5,151 nucleotides of DNA, taken from assembly GCA_947177645.1 (NCBI GenBank), contig CAMWVJ010000116.1, positions 1-5,151 of the forward strand. Direction: 5' to 3'. Shown here piece by piece: positions 1 to 4,916 of this stretch. The notes beneath the pieces are model-generated. The model did no database searches, was not told where the DNA came from, and saw nothing but the letters and a program-made list of their open reading frames with translations. Origin of the DNA: an uncultured Desulfovibrio sp. GTDB taxonomy: Bacteria; Desulfobacterota; Desulfovibrionia; Desulfovibrionales; Desulfovibrionaceae. Position numbers and translations under genes: made by a program. The number at the start of each line of letters is the position of its first letter. Positions within the stretch are counted from its first letter, which is position 1.

Positions 1-3
1 CCC

Positions 4-630
4 ATGAATCCCATCACCCTCCAGCGCCGGCCGCGCGGCAAAAAGTCCCTGTGGCGCGAATATGCGGAAGCGCTCGCCGTGGCGCTCATCCTGGCCTTCG
101 TCATCCGCACCTTCATCGTCCAGGCCTTCAAGATCCCGTCGGAATCCATGGTGGGGACGCTCCTCGTGGGCGACCACCTGCTCGCCAGCAAGTTCGCCTA
201 CGGCGTCAAGATCCCCTTCACCGACACCTATCTCTACGAGGGCGACGAGCCCGCGCGTGGCGACATCATCATCTTCCGCTACCCCAACGACAAAAGCGTG
301 GACTATATCAAGCGCATCATCGGCGTGCCCGGCGATGTCATCGAGGTGCGCGACAAGCAGCTCTACCGCAACGGCCAGCCCGTGAAGGAGAGCTACATCC
401 GCCACAGCGACCCCACGGGCCGCGAGCCCGTGCGCGACAACTACGCGCCTGTGACCGTGCCGCCGGGCAAATACTTCGTCATGGGCGACAACCGCGACAA
501 TTCGCTGGACTCGCGCTTCTGGGGCTTTGTGGACAAGAGCGACATCAAGGCCAAGGCCTGGCGCATCTACTGGTCCTGGGGCGGCCTCGACGACATCCGC
601 TGGTCGCGCATCGGCCAGAAGCTCCTGTAG
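4..630 (+). CDS. lepB: Signal peptidase I (leader peptidase)
   Basis: Inner-membrane serine protease that removes signal peptides from exported preproteins on the outer face of the cytoplasmic membrane. The 208-aa product has a basic N-terminus (RRPRGKK, residues 8-14) and one hydrophobic segment at about 20-42. All S26 family boxes are present: IPSESM with the catalytic Ser48, RGDIIIFRYP at 85-94, YIKR with the catalytic Lys103, and MGDNRDNSLDSRFWG at 160-174. The length is normal for a one-anchor bacterial enzyme, shorter than the two-anchor E. coli LepB. The ATG lies three bases inside the window, so its ribosome binding site is not visible and a start further upstream cannot be excluded; the N-terminus from this ATG is nevertheless complete in layout. 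comM follows after 15 bases on the same strand, suggesting cotranscription. Identification is firm; only the exact start is open. Confidence 0.96.
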   Translation: MNPITLQRRPRGKKSLWREYAEALAVALILAFVIRTFIVQAFKIPSESMVGTLLVGDHLLASKFAYGVKIPFTDTYLYEGDEPARGDIIIFRYPNDKSVDYIKRIIGVPGDVIEVRDKQLYRNGQPVKESYIRHSDPTGREPVRDNYAPVTVPPGKYFVMGDNRDNSLDSRFWGFVDKSDIKAKAWRIYWSWGGLDDIRWSRIGQKLL

Positions 631-645
631 GCAGCGGCGGCGCGC

Positions 646-2229
646 GTGATCGTCCGCCTCTTGAGCGGCGCCCTCTCCGGGGTGGACGCCTACCCCGTGG
701 AAGTGGAAGTGGACTACGCCCGCCAGGGTCTGCCCGGCTTCAGCCTCGTGGGCCTGCCCGAGACCGAGGTGCGCGAGGCGCGCGACCGCGTGTTCGCCGC
801 GCTTCGGGCCAGCGGCTTCAAGCTGGCGCCGGCGCGCGTCACCGTCAACCTCGCCCCGGCCGGGCAGCGCAAGTCCGGCGCGGGCTATGACCTGCCGCTC
901 GCGCTCGGCCTGCTCGCCGCCGCCGGGTTCGTGCCGGCCGAACGCGCGGAACGCCTCGTCTTTACGGGCGAGCTCTCCCTTGCGGGCGGCCTTCGGCCCG
1001 TGCGCGGCGTGCTGCCGCTGGCCCTGCTCACGCGGGAGCTTATGGCACAGGGCCGCGCCGACGGTCTCGTGGTGCCGCCGGCCAATGCCGCCGAGGCCAG
1101 CGTGGTTTCCGGGCTCCCCGTCTTCGCGCCGCAAAGCCTTGCGGAATGCGCGGCCTTTCTCGCCGGGGAGGACGCGCCCGAACCTCCCCGCCGGGCCGAC
1201 CCCGCAGCCCAGGCAGTCGCTCCCGTGCCGGACTTCGCCGAGGTCAAGGGACAGGAGGCGGCCAAGCGCGCCCTTGAGATCGCCGCGGCCGGCGGCCACA
1301 ATATCCTGCTCGTGGGGCCACCTGGCAGCGGCAAGACCATGCTCGCCCGGCGCCTCCCGGGCATTTTGCCCCCGCTCGCCTTTGAGGAGGCGCTGGACGT
1401 GACCCGCATCCTGAGCGTGGCCGGCCAGCTCGCGCCGGATTCGGGCCTTGTGACCGAGCGCCCCTTCCGCGCGCCGCACCATACCGTCTCGGACGTGGCC
1501 CTCGTGGGCGGCGGGCGCACGCCGCGCCCCGGCGAGGTGAGCCTGGCGCACCGTGGCGTGCTCTTTCTCGACGAGCTCCCCGAATTTCCGCGCGCCGCGC
1601 TGGAGGCCCTGCGCCAGCCGCTGGAAGACGGCATGGTCACGGTGTCGCGCGCCGCCGGGAGCGTGACGTATCCCGCGCGCTTCATCCTCGTGGCGGCCAT
1701 GAATCCCTGCCCCTGCGGCCATTATGGCGACAGCGCCCACGCCTGCGCCTGCCGCCCCGAGGAGGTTGCGCGCTATAGGCGCAAGCTCTCCGGGCCCCTG
1801 CTCGACCGCATCGACCTGCATGTGGACGCGCCGCAGGTGAGCTATGCCGAGTTCCGCCCGGGCAGCGCCAGCGTGCCCGAACGCTGGAGCAGCGCGGCCA
1901 TGCGCGGGCGCGTGCTCGCCGCGCGGGCGGCGCAGGCGGCGCGGGCTTCCGCCGAGGGCGACGCCCACGCGGCTCCCGCGCTCAACGCCACCCTTTCCGG
2001 GCGCGAACTGGAACGTCACTGCGCCCTGGACGCGGCCGGCCACGCCCTCATGGAGGCGGCCATGGACCGCCTCGGCCTGTCGGCCCGCGCCTGTACGCGC
2101 ATCCTGCGCGTGGCCCGCACCATCGCCGACCTCGAGGGCGCCCCTGCCATCGGCGAAGCCCATCTGGCCGAGGCCGTGGGCCTGCGCATCCTCGACCGCC
2201 AAGGCGGGCGCCCGGCCCCGGGACGCTAG
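646..2229 (+). CDS. comM: YifB/ComM-family AAA+ ATPase (Mg chelatase-like)
   Basis: A 527-aa ATPase of the YifB/ComM family. ComM is known in naturally transformable bacteria as a helicase aiding branch migration of incoming DNA during recombination, but the family is also widespread in species not known to be competent. The N-terminal ChlI-like domain includes GLPGFSLVGLPETEVREARDR (from residue 28) and VTVNLAPAGQRKSGAGYDLP (65-84). The AAA+ core has Walker A GPPGSGKT (224-231), Walker B VLFLDE (305-310), AMNPCPCGHYGD (351-362) followed by Cys367 and Cys369, a possible metal-binding cluster, and LLDRIDLH (385-392). The C-terminal helical domain carries RACTRILRVARTIADL (481-496). The start is a GTG, chosen because the family N-terminus begins immediately there; no strong Shine-Dalgarno site is visible, so translation may be coupled to lepB 15 bases upstream. 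Intact, usual length, GC-rich like its neighbour. 'Mg chelatase' in older annotation reflects fold similarity only. Confidence 0.95.
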   Translation: MIVRLLSGALSGVDAYPVEVEVDYARQGLPGFSLVGLPETEVREARDRVFAALRASGFKLAPARVTVNLAPAGQRKSGAGYDLPLALGLLAAAGFVPAERAERLVFTGELSLAGGLRPVRGVLPLALLTRELMAQGRADGLVVPPANAAEASVVSGLPVFAPQSLAECAAFLAGEDAPEPPRRADPAAQAVAPVPDFAEVKGQEAAKRALEIAAAGGHNILLVGPPGSGKTMLARRLPGILPPLAFEEALDVTRILSVAGQLAPDSGLVTERPFRAPHHTVSDVALVGGGRTPRPGEVSLAHRGVLFLDELPEFPRAALEALRQPLEDGMVTVSRAAGSVTYPARFILVAAMNPCPCGHYGDSAHACACRPEEVARYRRKLSGPLLDRIDLHVDAPQVSYAEFRPGSASVPERWSSAAMRGRVLAARAAQAARASAEGDAHAAPALNATLSGRELERHCALDAAGHALMEAAMDRLGLSARACTRILRVARTIADLEGAPAIGEAHLAEAVGLRILDRQGGRPAPGR

Positions 2230-2269
2230 CCCCTGCGCACAGGCTGGCGTGGGAGGGGCTTTCGGAGCA

Positions 2270-2288
2270 GGGCGCCACATGAGCGCCC
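2270..2288 (+). terminator. GC-rich hairpin after comM, possible weak terminator
   Basis: Perfect six-base arms GGGCGC (2270-2275) and GCGCCC (2283-2288) enclose a seven-base loop, 40 bases after the comM stop. A second, looser pairing AGCCCC (2228-2233) with GGGGCT (2255-2260) overlaps the comM stop codon. Neither is followed by a T tract, so this is not a canonical intrinsic terminator; it may only stabilise the mRNA 3' end. It sits in the last GC-rich DNA before composition changes at about 2310. Confidence 0.3.
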
Positions 2289-2416
2289 CGGTGTCCAGCG
2301 CAGAGCCGCTTGAAGACCTTGTGAATCAATGTTACATGTTTTCAAAAATGTCCTGCGTAGAGTTGACGATTCGCAAGGATTGGAGCCGGTTAAGGGATTT
2401 TAAAATCAAGGCGTAG
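2279..2416 (+). CDS. Possible 45-aa ORF, doubtful
   Basis: An ATG at 2279 opens a 45-codon frame ending at a TAG at 2414-2416, 19 bases before the next gene. GGAG at 2264-2267 lies 11 bases upstream, a longish spacer. The product begins MSAPVSSAEPLEDLVNQ and ends with a basic stretch (RKDWSRLRDFKIKA). It overlaps the hairpin at 2270-2288 and the frame is simply the tail of an out-of-frame open stretch running through comM. It could be a short leader, a remnant gene cut by the insertion, or noncoding. No family recognised. Confidence 0.15.
   Translation: MSAPVSSAEPLEDLVNQCYMFSKMSCVELTIRKDWSRLRDFKIKA
2396..2407. promoter_or_regulatory. 12-bp perfect palindrome upstream of the small-gene cassette
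   Basis: GATTTTAAAATC is perfectly self-complementary and ends 28 bases before the ATG at 2436. It contains TAAAAT (2401-2406), a fair -10 element that would give a short leader. The nearest -35-like hexamer, TTGACG (2363-2368), is 32 bases away, too far to pair with it, so the promoter is not convincing. The position would suit a repressor site, including an autoregulator encoded in the cassette. AT-rich palindromes of this length also arise by chance. Confidence 0.25.
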
Positions 2417-2435
2417 TCTTCTCGTCGGAGAAAAA

Positions 2436-2645
2436 ATGAAGCTCATCGGAAGACATCCCACGGAAAAAGAACTGGACAGCATGAAGGCGCCCTTTAAGAC
2501 GAATACAGGAAAGGCCTGGACGGTAAAGTTGATGTGCAAGTGCATCAACAAGGGTGCCGATGTGGCCGCCCAGAACCCGGAGATCCAGCAAGCACTTAAG
2601 AACGGTATCAAGTTGCTGTCAGGCGCGGACAACCAAGGCAAGTAA
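2436..2645 (+). CDS. Small basic hypothetical protein, first gene of cassette
   Basis: A 69-aa protein I do not recognise. The start is well supported: GGAG at 2427-2430 lies five A residues before the ATG. The product is basic by hand count (11 Lys and 1 Arg against 6 acidic residues), has a CKC pair at Cys34-Cys36, and probably forms helices in its second half (AQNPEIQQALKNGIKLL, 45-61). There is no signal peptide or membrane segment. The next gene starts four bases after its stop, so the two are almost certainly cotranscribed and possibly translationally coupled. Base composition is lower in GC than comM, consistent with acquisition. The small-then-larger order with tight spacing resembles toxin-antitoxin or other two-gene accessory modules, but no motif supports that role. 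Confidence 0.7.
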   Translation: MKLIGRHPTEKELDSMKAPFKTNTGKAWTVKLMCKCINKGADVAAQNPEIQQALKNGIKLLSGADNQGK

Positions 2646-2649
2646 GGCC

Positions 2650-3081
2650 ATGTCGTACATGGATCTCGGGATTCCGGAGGAGATTTTTCAGCGCCCGGCG
2701 AAGATATATGAAGAACAATATGACTGCGAGGTAGTGGGCAGAACCTATATCATTGATGAGTGTTTCACGCGGATATTTGAATCCGAGAGAAAGGATTTTC
2801 CGGCTGACCGCCCCTATCGCGTCAGCCCCTACAAGATGGCCGGCATCTTATGCTTTTGGATACGGAAGCTCAAACCCTTCAGTGTGCCCGAAAACGAAGA
2901 AGCCAACAGATTCGTGAATGAGACCATCGCGTTGTACTCCGCCCTGTATCTTGTCCTTGGGTGCCAAAAATCTGAACCCAAGATCGACGGCACCTACATC
3001 CACGACCTGATAGTGGCGTTGCGGTATAATTCCTTTTCACCGCACAGTACCGCCTATCTGTTTGAAAGTCTGTTCAGATAG
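2650..3081 (+). CDS. Hypothetical protein, second gene of cassette
   Basis: A 143-aa protein of unknown family. The ATG at 2650 follows the previous stop by four bases, with AAGG (2644-2647) very close to it; an ATG at 2659 (three codons later) has the same AAGG at 11 bases and is an alternative start. The frame is open further upstream, but that part overlaps the 69-aa gene and is unlikely to be translated. Visible features are an acidic, tyrosine-rich N-terminal part, a conserved-looking core YKMAGILCFWIRKLKPF (61-77), NEEANRFVNETIALYSALYLVLG (82-104), which looks like an amphipathic to hydrophobic helix, four Cys (26, 38, 68, 105) and a C-terminal helical tail. The hydrophobic stretches are short and interrupted by charges, so it is probably soluble. 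GC is low (38% in 2701-2760 by hand count). No catalytic motif is evident. The coding call is confident; function is unknown. Confidence 0.78.
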   Translation: MSYMDLGIPEEIFQRPAKIYEEQYDCEVVGRTYIIDECFTRIFESERKDFPADRPYRVSPYKMAGILCFWIRKLKPFSVPENEEANRFVNETIALYSALYLVLGCQKSEPKIDGTYIHDLIVALRYNSFSPHSTAYLFESLFR

Positions 3082-3140
3082 CGGGTGCCCCGGAAGGCAG
3101 GCAAGCCCCTCGGGGCGTCCCGAACCCGTGCGGCATTTTT
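3082..3140 (+). terminator. Likely intrinsic terminator of the two-gene cassette
   Basis: Immediately after the stop codon, CGGGT plus GCCCCG (3082-3092) can pair with CGGGGC (3111-3116) and ACCCG (3124-3128), giving an 11-bp GC-rich stem with a seven-base bulge. A compact alternative uses GCCC and GGGC within 3104-3115. Seven bases after the stem comes a T5 run (3136-3140), continuing as a pyrimidine tract to about 3151. The gap between stem and T run makes this imperfect, but position and structure fit a terminator. Confidence 0.45.
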
Positions 3141-3174
3141 CTCTTTCTCTTAGATAGGGCTGGCCCTTCGCTTC

Positions 3175-3202
3175 TGCATCATCGCGTGCGATGATAGCAC
3201 GC
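3175..3202. repeat. Two overlapping inverted repeats in the convergent junction
   Basis: ATCATCGC (3178-3185) and GCGATGAT (3188-3195) are perfect eight-base inverted arms two bases apart, and TGC (3175-3177) with GCA (3197-3199) extends the pairing past one unpaired A. The same bases also form GCGTGC (3184-3189) with GCACGC (3197-3202), a six-bp stem with a seven-base loop. The two pairings exclude each other. The site lies between two convergent genes, but neither strand has a T tract next to it, so a standard bidirectional terminator is unlikely. A protein-binding palindrome or an insertion scar are alternatives. Confidence 0.4.
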
Positions 3203-3247
3203 CTGAATTATCTCCCCTTGAAAAGCCCTTGTTTCAGAGAAGATGGG

Positions 3248-3898
3248 CTAGGCCTCCTCAAGTGATTCCCGTTTCTTTTTCTCGATTTTTTCCTGTATTT
3301 CCCTCTCTGTTTGCGGCTGTTGCTTCCACGCATGCGTAGCGGAATGGAACTGGCCCGAGAGTGAGTCATCCTCATTGACCATTTCGCTCCAGGATTTTTC
3401 CAGCTTTTGTAAAAAATTGGCTGCCGTTTCCAGTGTCGACTCGTCCAGAACCATTATGTCACCCAGCGCAGCAATGGCATCCAGCTTGTGCACGAGCGGA
3501 CGCCATTTGTCAAGGATCTCCTGCGAAACAGGGCCGTCTTCTATGGAATAGTCATAATCGGCAAAGATTTTATCTATGGCTTTTTCAAAAGACTCTTTTA
3601 ATACCTTATTTTCGGGCAGCAGTTCTCCAGAGCCGTATTCTATGGCAATATTTTCATTTACAGGAAAATCCGGCCCATAATGCCACCTGTTAAAAAATGT
3701 GGAGAGCTTGGCCTCCAACTGCTCGTTGGTCAGGCCGCCTTTCTGCAGAGAGGAATTTTTATACGCAAGGAGCGCCTCCGGGGAAATGGAAACAGTGTCA
3801 AAGGATTTTCCCAAGCTCGGGGGCGCGGTCCTCTTCTGCGGATGCGCAGAGGGGACAGATACGATGCCGCTCGCAGAATAATTGGCGGAAATGTGCAT
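3248..3898 (-). CDS. Hypothetical protein with N-terminal DTVSISPEA motif
   Basis: A 216-aa reverse-strand protein not assigned to a named family. The start is well supported: GGGAG (reverse strand, 3912-3908) lies nine bases before the ATG. The first 30 residues are Ser/Pro-rich and probably disordered, followed by DTVSISPEALLAYK (34-47). This resembles the short D-x-V-x-[IL]-S-x-x-A motif found in FlgM-type anti-sigma factors and at the N-terminus of various small, possibly flagellum- or secretion-linked proteins; that link is inference from motif resemblance only. The middle and C-terminus look helical and charged, with TLETAANFLQKLEKSW (155-170) and a Glu/Lys-rich end (EREIQEKIEKKKRESLEEA, 198-216) suggesting a coiled coil. 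There is no signal peptide or membrane span, and no cysteine. GC is very low for this chromosome (30% in 3541-3600), pointing to transfer. It faces the two-gene cassette and diverges from rex. Confidence 0.75.
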   Translation of the reverse strand: MHISANYSASGIVSVPSAHPQKRTAPPSLGKSFDTVSISPEALLAYKNSSLQKGGLTNEQLEAKLSTFFNRWHYGPDFPVNENIAIEYGSGELLPENKVLKESFEKAIDKIFADYDYSIEDGPVSQEILDKWRPLVHKLDAIAALGDIMVLDESTLETAANFLQKLEKSWSEMVNEDDSLSGQFHSATHAWKQQPQTEREIQEKIEKKKRESLEEA

Positions 3899-3914
3899 GG
3901 AAACTTTCTCCCGC

Positions 3915-3929
3915 GTGAAAACTTTTCAC
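3915..3929. promoter_or_regulatory. 15-bp perfect palindrome at the start of the reverse-strand gene
   Basis: GTGAAAACTTTTCAC has seven-base arms around one central base and lies two bases upstream of the GGGAG ribosome binding site of the 216-aa gene. It would cover the predicted transcription start if the sigma-54-like element at 3936-3951 is used. It is a good shape for an operator. The sequence resembles a Rex site (TTGTG-N8-CACAA) on one side (CACAA, 3927-3931), but the spacing between half-sites is one base too long and the other half reads CGCGTG, so a Rex assignment is weak. Confidence 0.45.
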
Positions 3930-3935
3930 AAGGGA

Positions 3936-3951
3936 TGCAAGATGCGTGCTC
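3936..3951 (-). promoter_or_regulatory. Sigma-54-like promoter element for the 216-aa gene
   Basis: Read on the reverse strand, the site is GAGCACG, four bases, TTGCA. Against the sigma-54 consensus TGGCACG-N4-TTGCW, 10 of 12 defined positions match with correct spacing, but one of the nearly invariant -24 GG bases is A. Transcription would begin near 3925, giving a leader of about 27 bases carrying the Shine-Dalgarno site. No enhancer-binding site was identified. No better sigma-70 promoter was found here. Confidence 0.3.
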
Positions 3952-4131
3952 CCTTTCGGTGTACTGCTTCAGTAAAAAATCCAAGTGGATATATCGCCCT
4001 AACTCATAAATGGGGAAGAAAAAATTTCCTGCACTCCCCGTCCTTTGACGGGAGGCAAGAATCTCTGTCGATGGCCAATTTGGTATCCCGGAAAATTTCT
4101 GGGCTATCCTGCTGCTGCATCGGCGCATATC
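3952..4131. other. Divergent intergenic region, upstream part, no gene
   Basis: The space between the divergent 216-aa gene and rex is about 370 bases. This part contains no credible ORF with a ribosome binding site on either strand. It holds a small inverted repeat, TACTG-CTT-CAGTA (3962-3974), followed by an A run; a TTGACG hexamer (4045-4050) without a matching -10 at normal spacing; and TATCCT (4105-4110) as a possible rex -10 lacking a good -35. GC rises to chromosomal levels from about 4115 onward, marking the probable right edge of the atypical DNA. Confidence 0.5.
4087..4103. promoter_or_regulatory. 17-bp near-perfect palindrome upstream of rex
   Basis: CCCGGAAAATTTCTGGG has eight-base arms around a central A with a single mismatched pair (G4090 with T4100). 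It directly abuts TATCCT (4105-4110), the best -10-like hexamer ahead of rex, so a bound protein could block that promoter. A related AAAAAATTTCC string lies at 4019-4029. It does not match the Rex consensus. Function is inferred from shape and position only. Confidence 0.35.
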
Positions 4132-4149
4132 GCTCCGCCCCGCCGGAGC
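4132..4149 (+). promoter_or_regulatory. Strong leader hairpin upstream of rex
   Basis: GCTCCG (4132-4137) and CGGAGC (4144-4149) form a perfect six-bp GC-rich stem with a six-base loop. It lies 11 bases before the terminator-like hairpin at 4161 and could act as a pause or alternative structure in a rex leader transcript. There is no T tract after it, so it is not a terminator itself. Confidence 0.3.
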
Positions 4150-4160
4150 CCGAAAGACGC

Positions 4161-4194
4161 GCCGCGCCGGGGCGCTTGCACCGCGGCTTTTTTT
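4161..4194 (+). terminator. Intrinsic terminator or attenuator upstream of rex
   Basis: GCCGCG (4161-4166) pairs with CGCGGC (4182-4187), enclosing a 15-base loop, and is followed directly by seven T residues (4188-4194). This is the most canonical terminator in the window. No forward gene lies between 3081 and here, and the cassette has its own terminator-like hairpin at 3082-3140. It may therefore be an attenuator in the rex leader, with the rex ATG 74 bases further on, or the old terminator of the lepB-comM operon now separated by inserted DNA. CGGCGC at 4121-4126 could pair with GCGCCG at 4159-4164 and disrupt the 5' arm, though such pairings are easy to find in GC-rich sequence. Confidence 0.6.
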
Positions 4195-4268
4195 CACGTA
4201 TCGCATACGCTGACGGGGCGCGCTCGGCACCCGGCGCTCCGCCAGACTTTCGCCTCAAGGAAAGGATC

Positions 4269-4916
4269 ATGACTACCGCCCCCAAGAGCAAACATATCCC
4301 CCGCGCCACCATCCAGCGGCTCGCCATCTATGTGCAGGTTCTGGAAAACCTTGCCCGCGACGGCGTGGAGGTGGTGTCCTCCAATCCCCTCGCCGAGGCC
4401 TGCGGCGTCAACGGCTCGCAGGTGCGCAAGGACCTCGCCTATTTCGGCGAGTTCGGCGTGCGCGGCGTGGGCTACCGCGTGGACGCGCTCATCGCGGCCA
4501 TCAAGAACGCCCTCGGCGTCAATCGCGAGTGGCGCATGGCCCTCGTAGGCGCGGGCAATCTCGGGCGCGCCATCCTCAACCACGGCGATTTCCGCGCGCG
4601 CGGCTTCAATATCGTGGGCGTTTTCGACTGCGACCCCTTCAAGATCGGCGAGATCATGCACGGCCTCGAAGTGCGCTGCACCGACGATTTGTCCGCGTGC
4701 GCGCCCGAGCTCGACATCCAGATGGGCATCATCACCACCCCGCCGGAACGCGCCCAGCGCGCGGCCAACCACATCGTGGAGGCGGGCATCACTTCCATCC
4801 TCACGTTCGCGCCGGCCCGCATCAAGGTGCCCGAGCATGTGCATGTGGAATATGTGGACTTTTTCCACCACCTCTATGCCCTCGCCTTCGCCCAGACCCA
4901 AGGGGGCCGCACCTAG
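4269..4916 (+). CDS. rex: Redox-sensing transcriptional repressor Rex
   Basis: A 215-aa DNA-binding repressor that senses the NADH/NAD+ ratio; high NADH releases it from operators of fermentation, respiration and, in sulfate reducers, energy-metabolism genes. The N-terminal winged helix (about 1-80) contains IPRATIQRLAIYVQVLENL (10-28) and the recognition region GSQVRKDLAYFGEFGVRGVGY (49-69). The Rossmann domain has LVGAGNLGRA (92-101) with the glycine motif GAGNLG, FDCDP (119-123) at the end of the second strand, and ITTPPE (155-160). The C-terminal VEYVDFFHHLYALAF (193-207) is the helix usually swapped between subunits. The ATG is chosen for its purine-rich AAGGAAAGGA (4257-4266) just upstream and because family homology begins soon after; the open frame extends upstream to 3882 but that part lacks Rex-like sequence. 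Intact and of normal length. cobS overlaps its stop by one base. The leader contains a terminator-like hairpin at 4161-4194. Confidence 0.96.
   Translation: MTTAPKSKHIPRATIQRLAIYVQVLENLARDGVEVVSSNPLAEACGVNGSQVRKDLAYFGEFGVRGVGYRVDALIAAIKNALGVNREWRMALVGAGNLGRAILNHGDFRARGFNIVGVFDCDPFKIGEIMHGLEVRCTDDLSACAPELDIQMGIITTPPERAQRAANHIVEAGITSILTFAPARIKVPEHVHVEYVDFFHHLYALAFAQTQGGRT

Larger units (their letters stand above)
2310..4110. other. Probable horizontally acquired insertion between two conserved operons
   Basis: This interval has a much lower GC level than the DNA on both sides: hand counts give 38% (2701-2760) and 30% (3541-3600) against 72% (1261-1320 and 4441-4500). It contains only unrecognised genes, in opposite orientations. 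The composition change begins about 80 bases after comM and ends about 20 bases before the hairpins upstream of rex. No integrase, transposase, tRNA target or clear flanking direct repeat was seen, so the mechanism is unknown and the boundaries are approximate. Confidence 0.5.

Noticed and set aside
885..1700. 271-codon reverse-strand frame inside comM
   Set aside because: Antisense to the conserved AAA+ core; low-complexity Ser/Arg/Ala composition and no recognisable domain.
2363..2406. TTGACG (2363) and TAAAAT (2401) as a sigma-70 promoter pair
   Set aside because: The spacing of 32 bases is far from the usual 16-18, and no other hexamer pairs well with either.
2554..2649. Upstream extension of the 143-aa protein (32 extra codons)
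   Set aside because: This part overlaps the well-supported 69-aa gene out of frame; the ATG at 2650 after its stop is the more natural start.
3915..3931. A true Rex operator upstream of the 216-aa gene
   Set aside because: Only one half (CACAA) matches; the other half and the spacing between half-sites do not fit TTGTG-N8-CACAA, so it is kept only as a palindrome of unknown partner.
2310..4110. Insertion sequence, prophage or integron ends
   Set aside because: No transposase, integrase, terminal inverted repeats or tRNA attachment site could be found at either edge.
3730..4230. 166-codon reverse-strand frame overlapping the 216-aa gene
   Set aside because: It overlaps a better-supported gene in another frame, spans the promoter and palindromes, has no clear ribosome binding site, and has an Arg/Pro-rich shadow-like composition.
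3882..4268. A 129-codon N-terminal extension of rex in the same frame
   Set aside because: It has no Rex-like sequence, crosses the terminator-like hairpin and the composition boundary, and the ATG at 4269 has a strong purine-rich ribosome binding site and normal family length.
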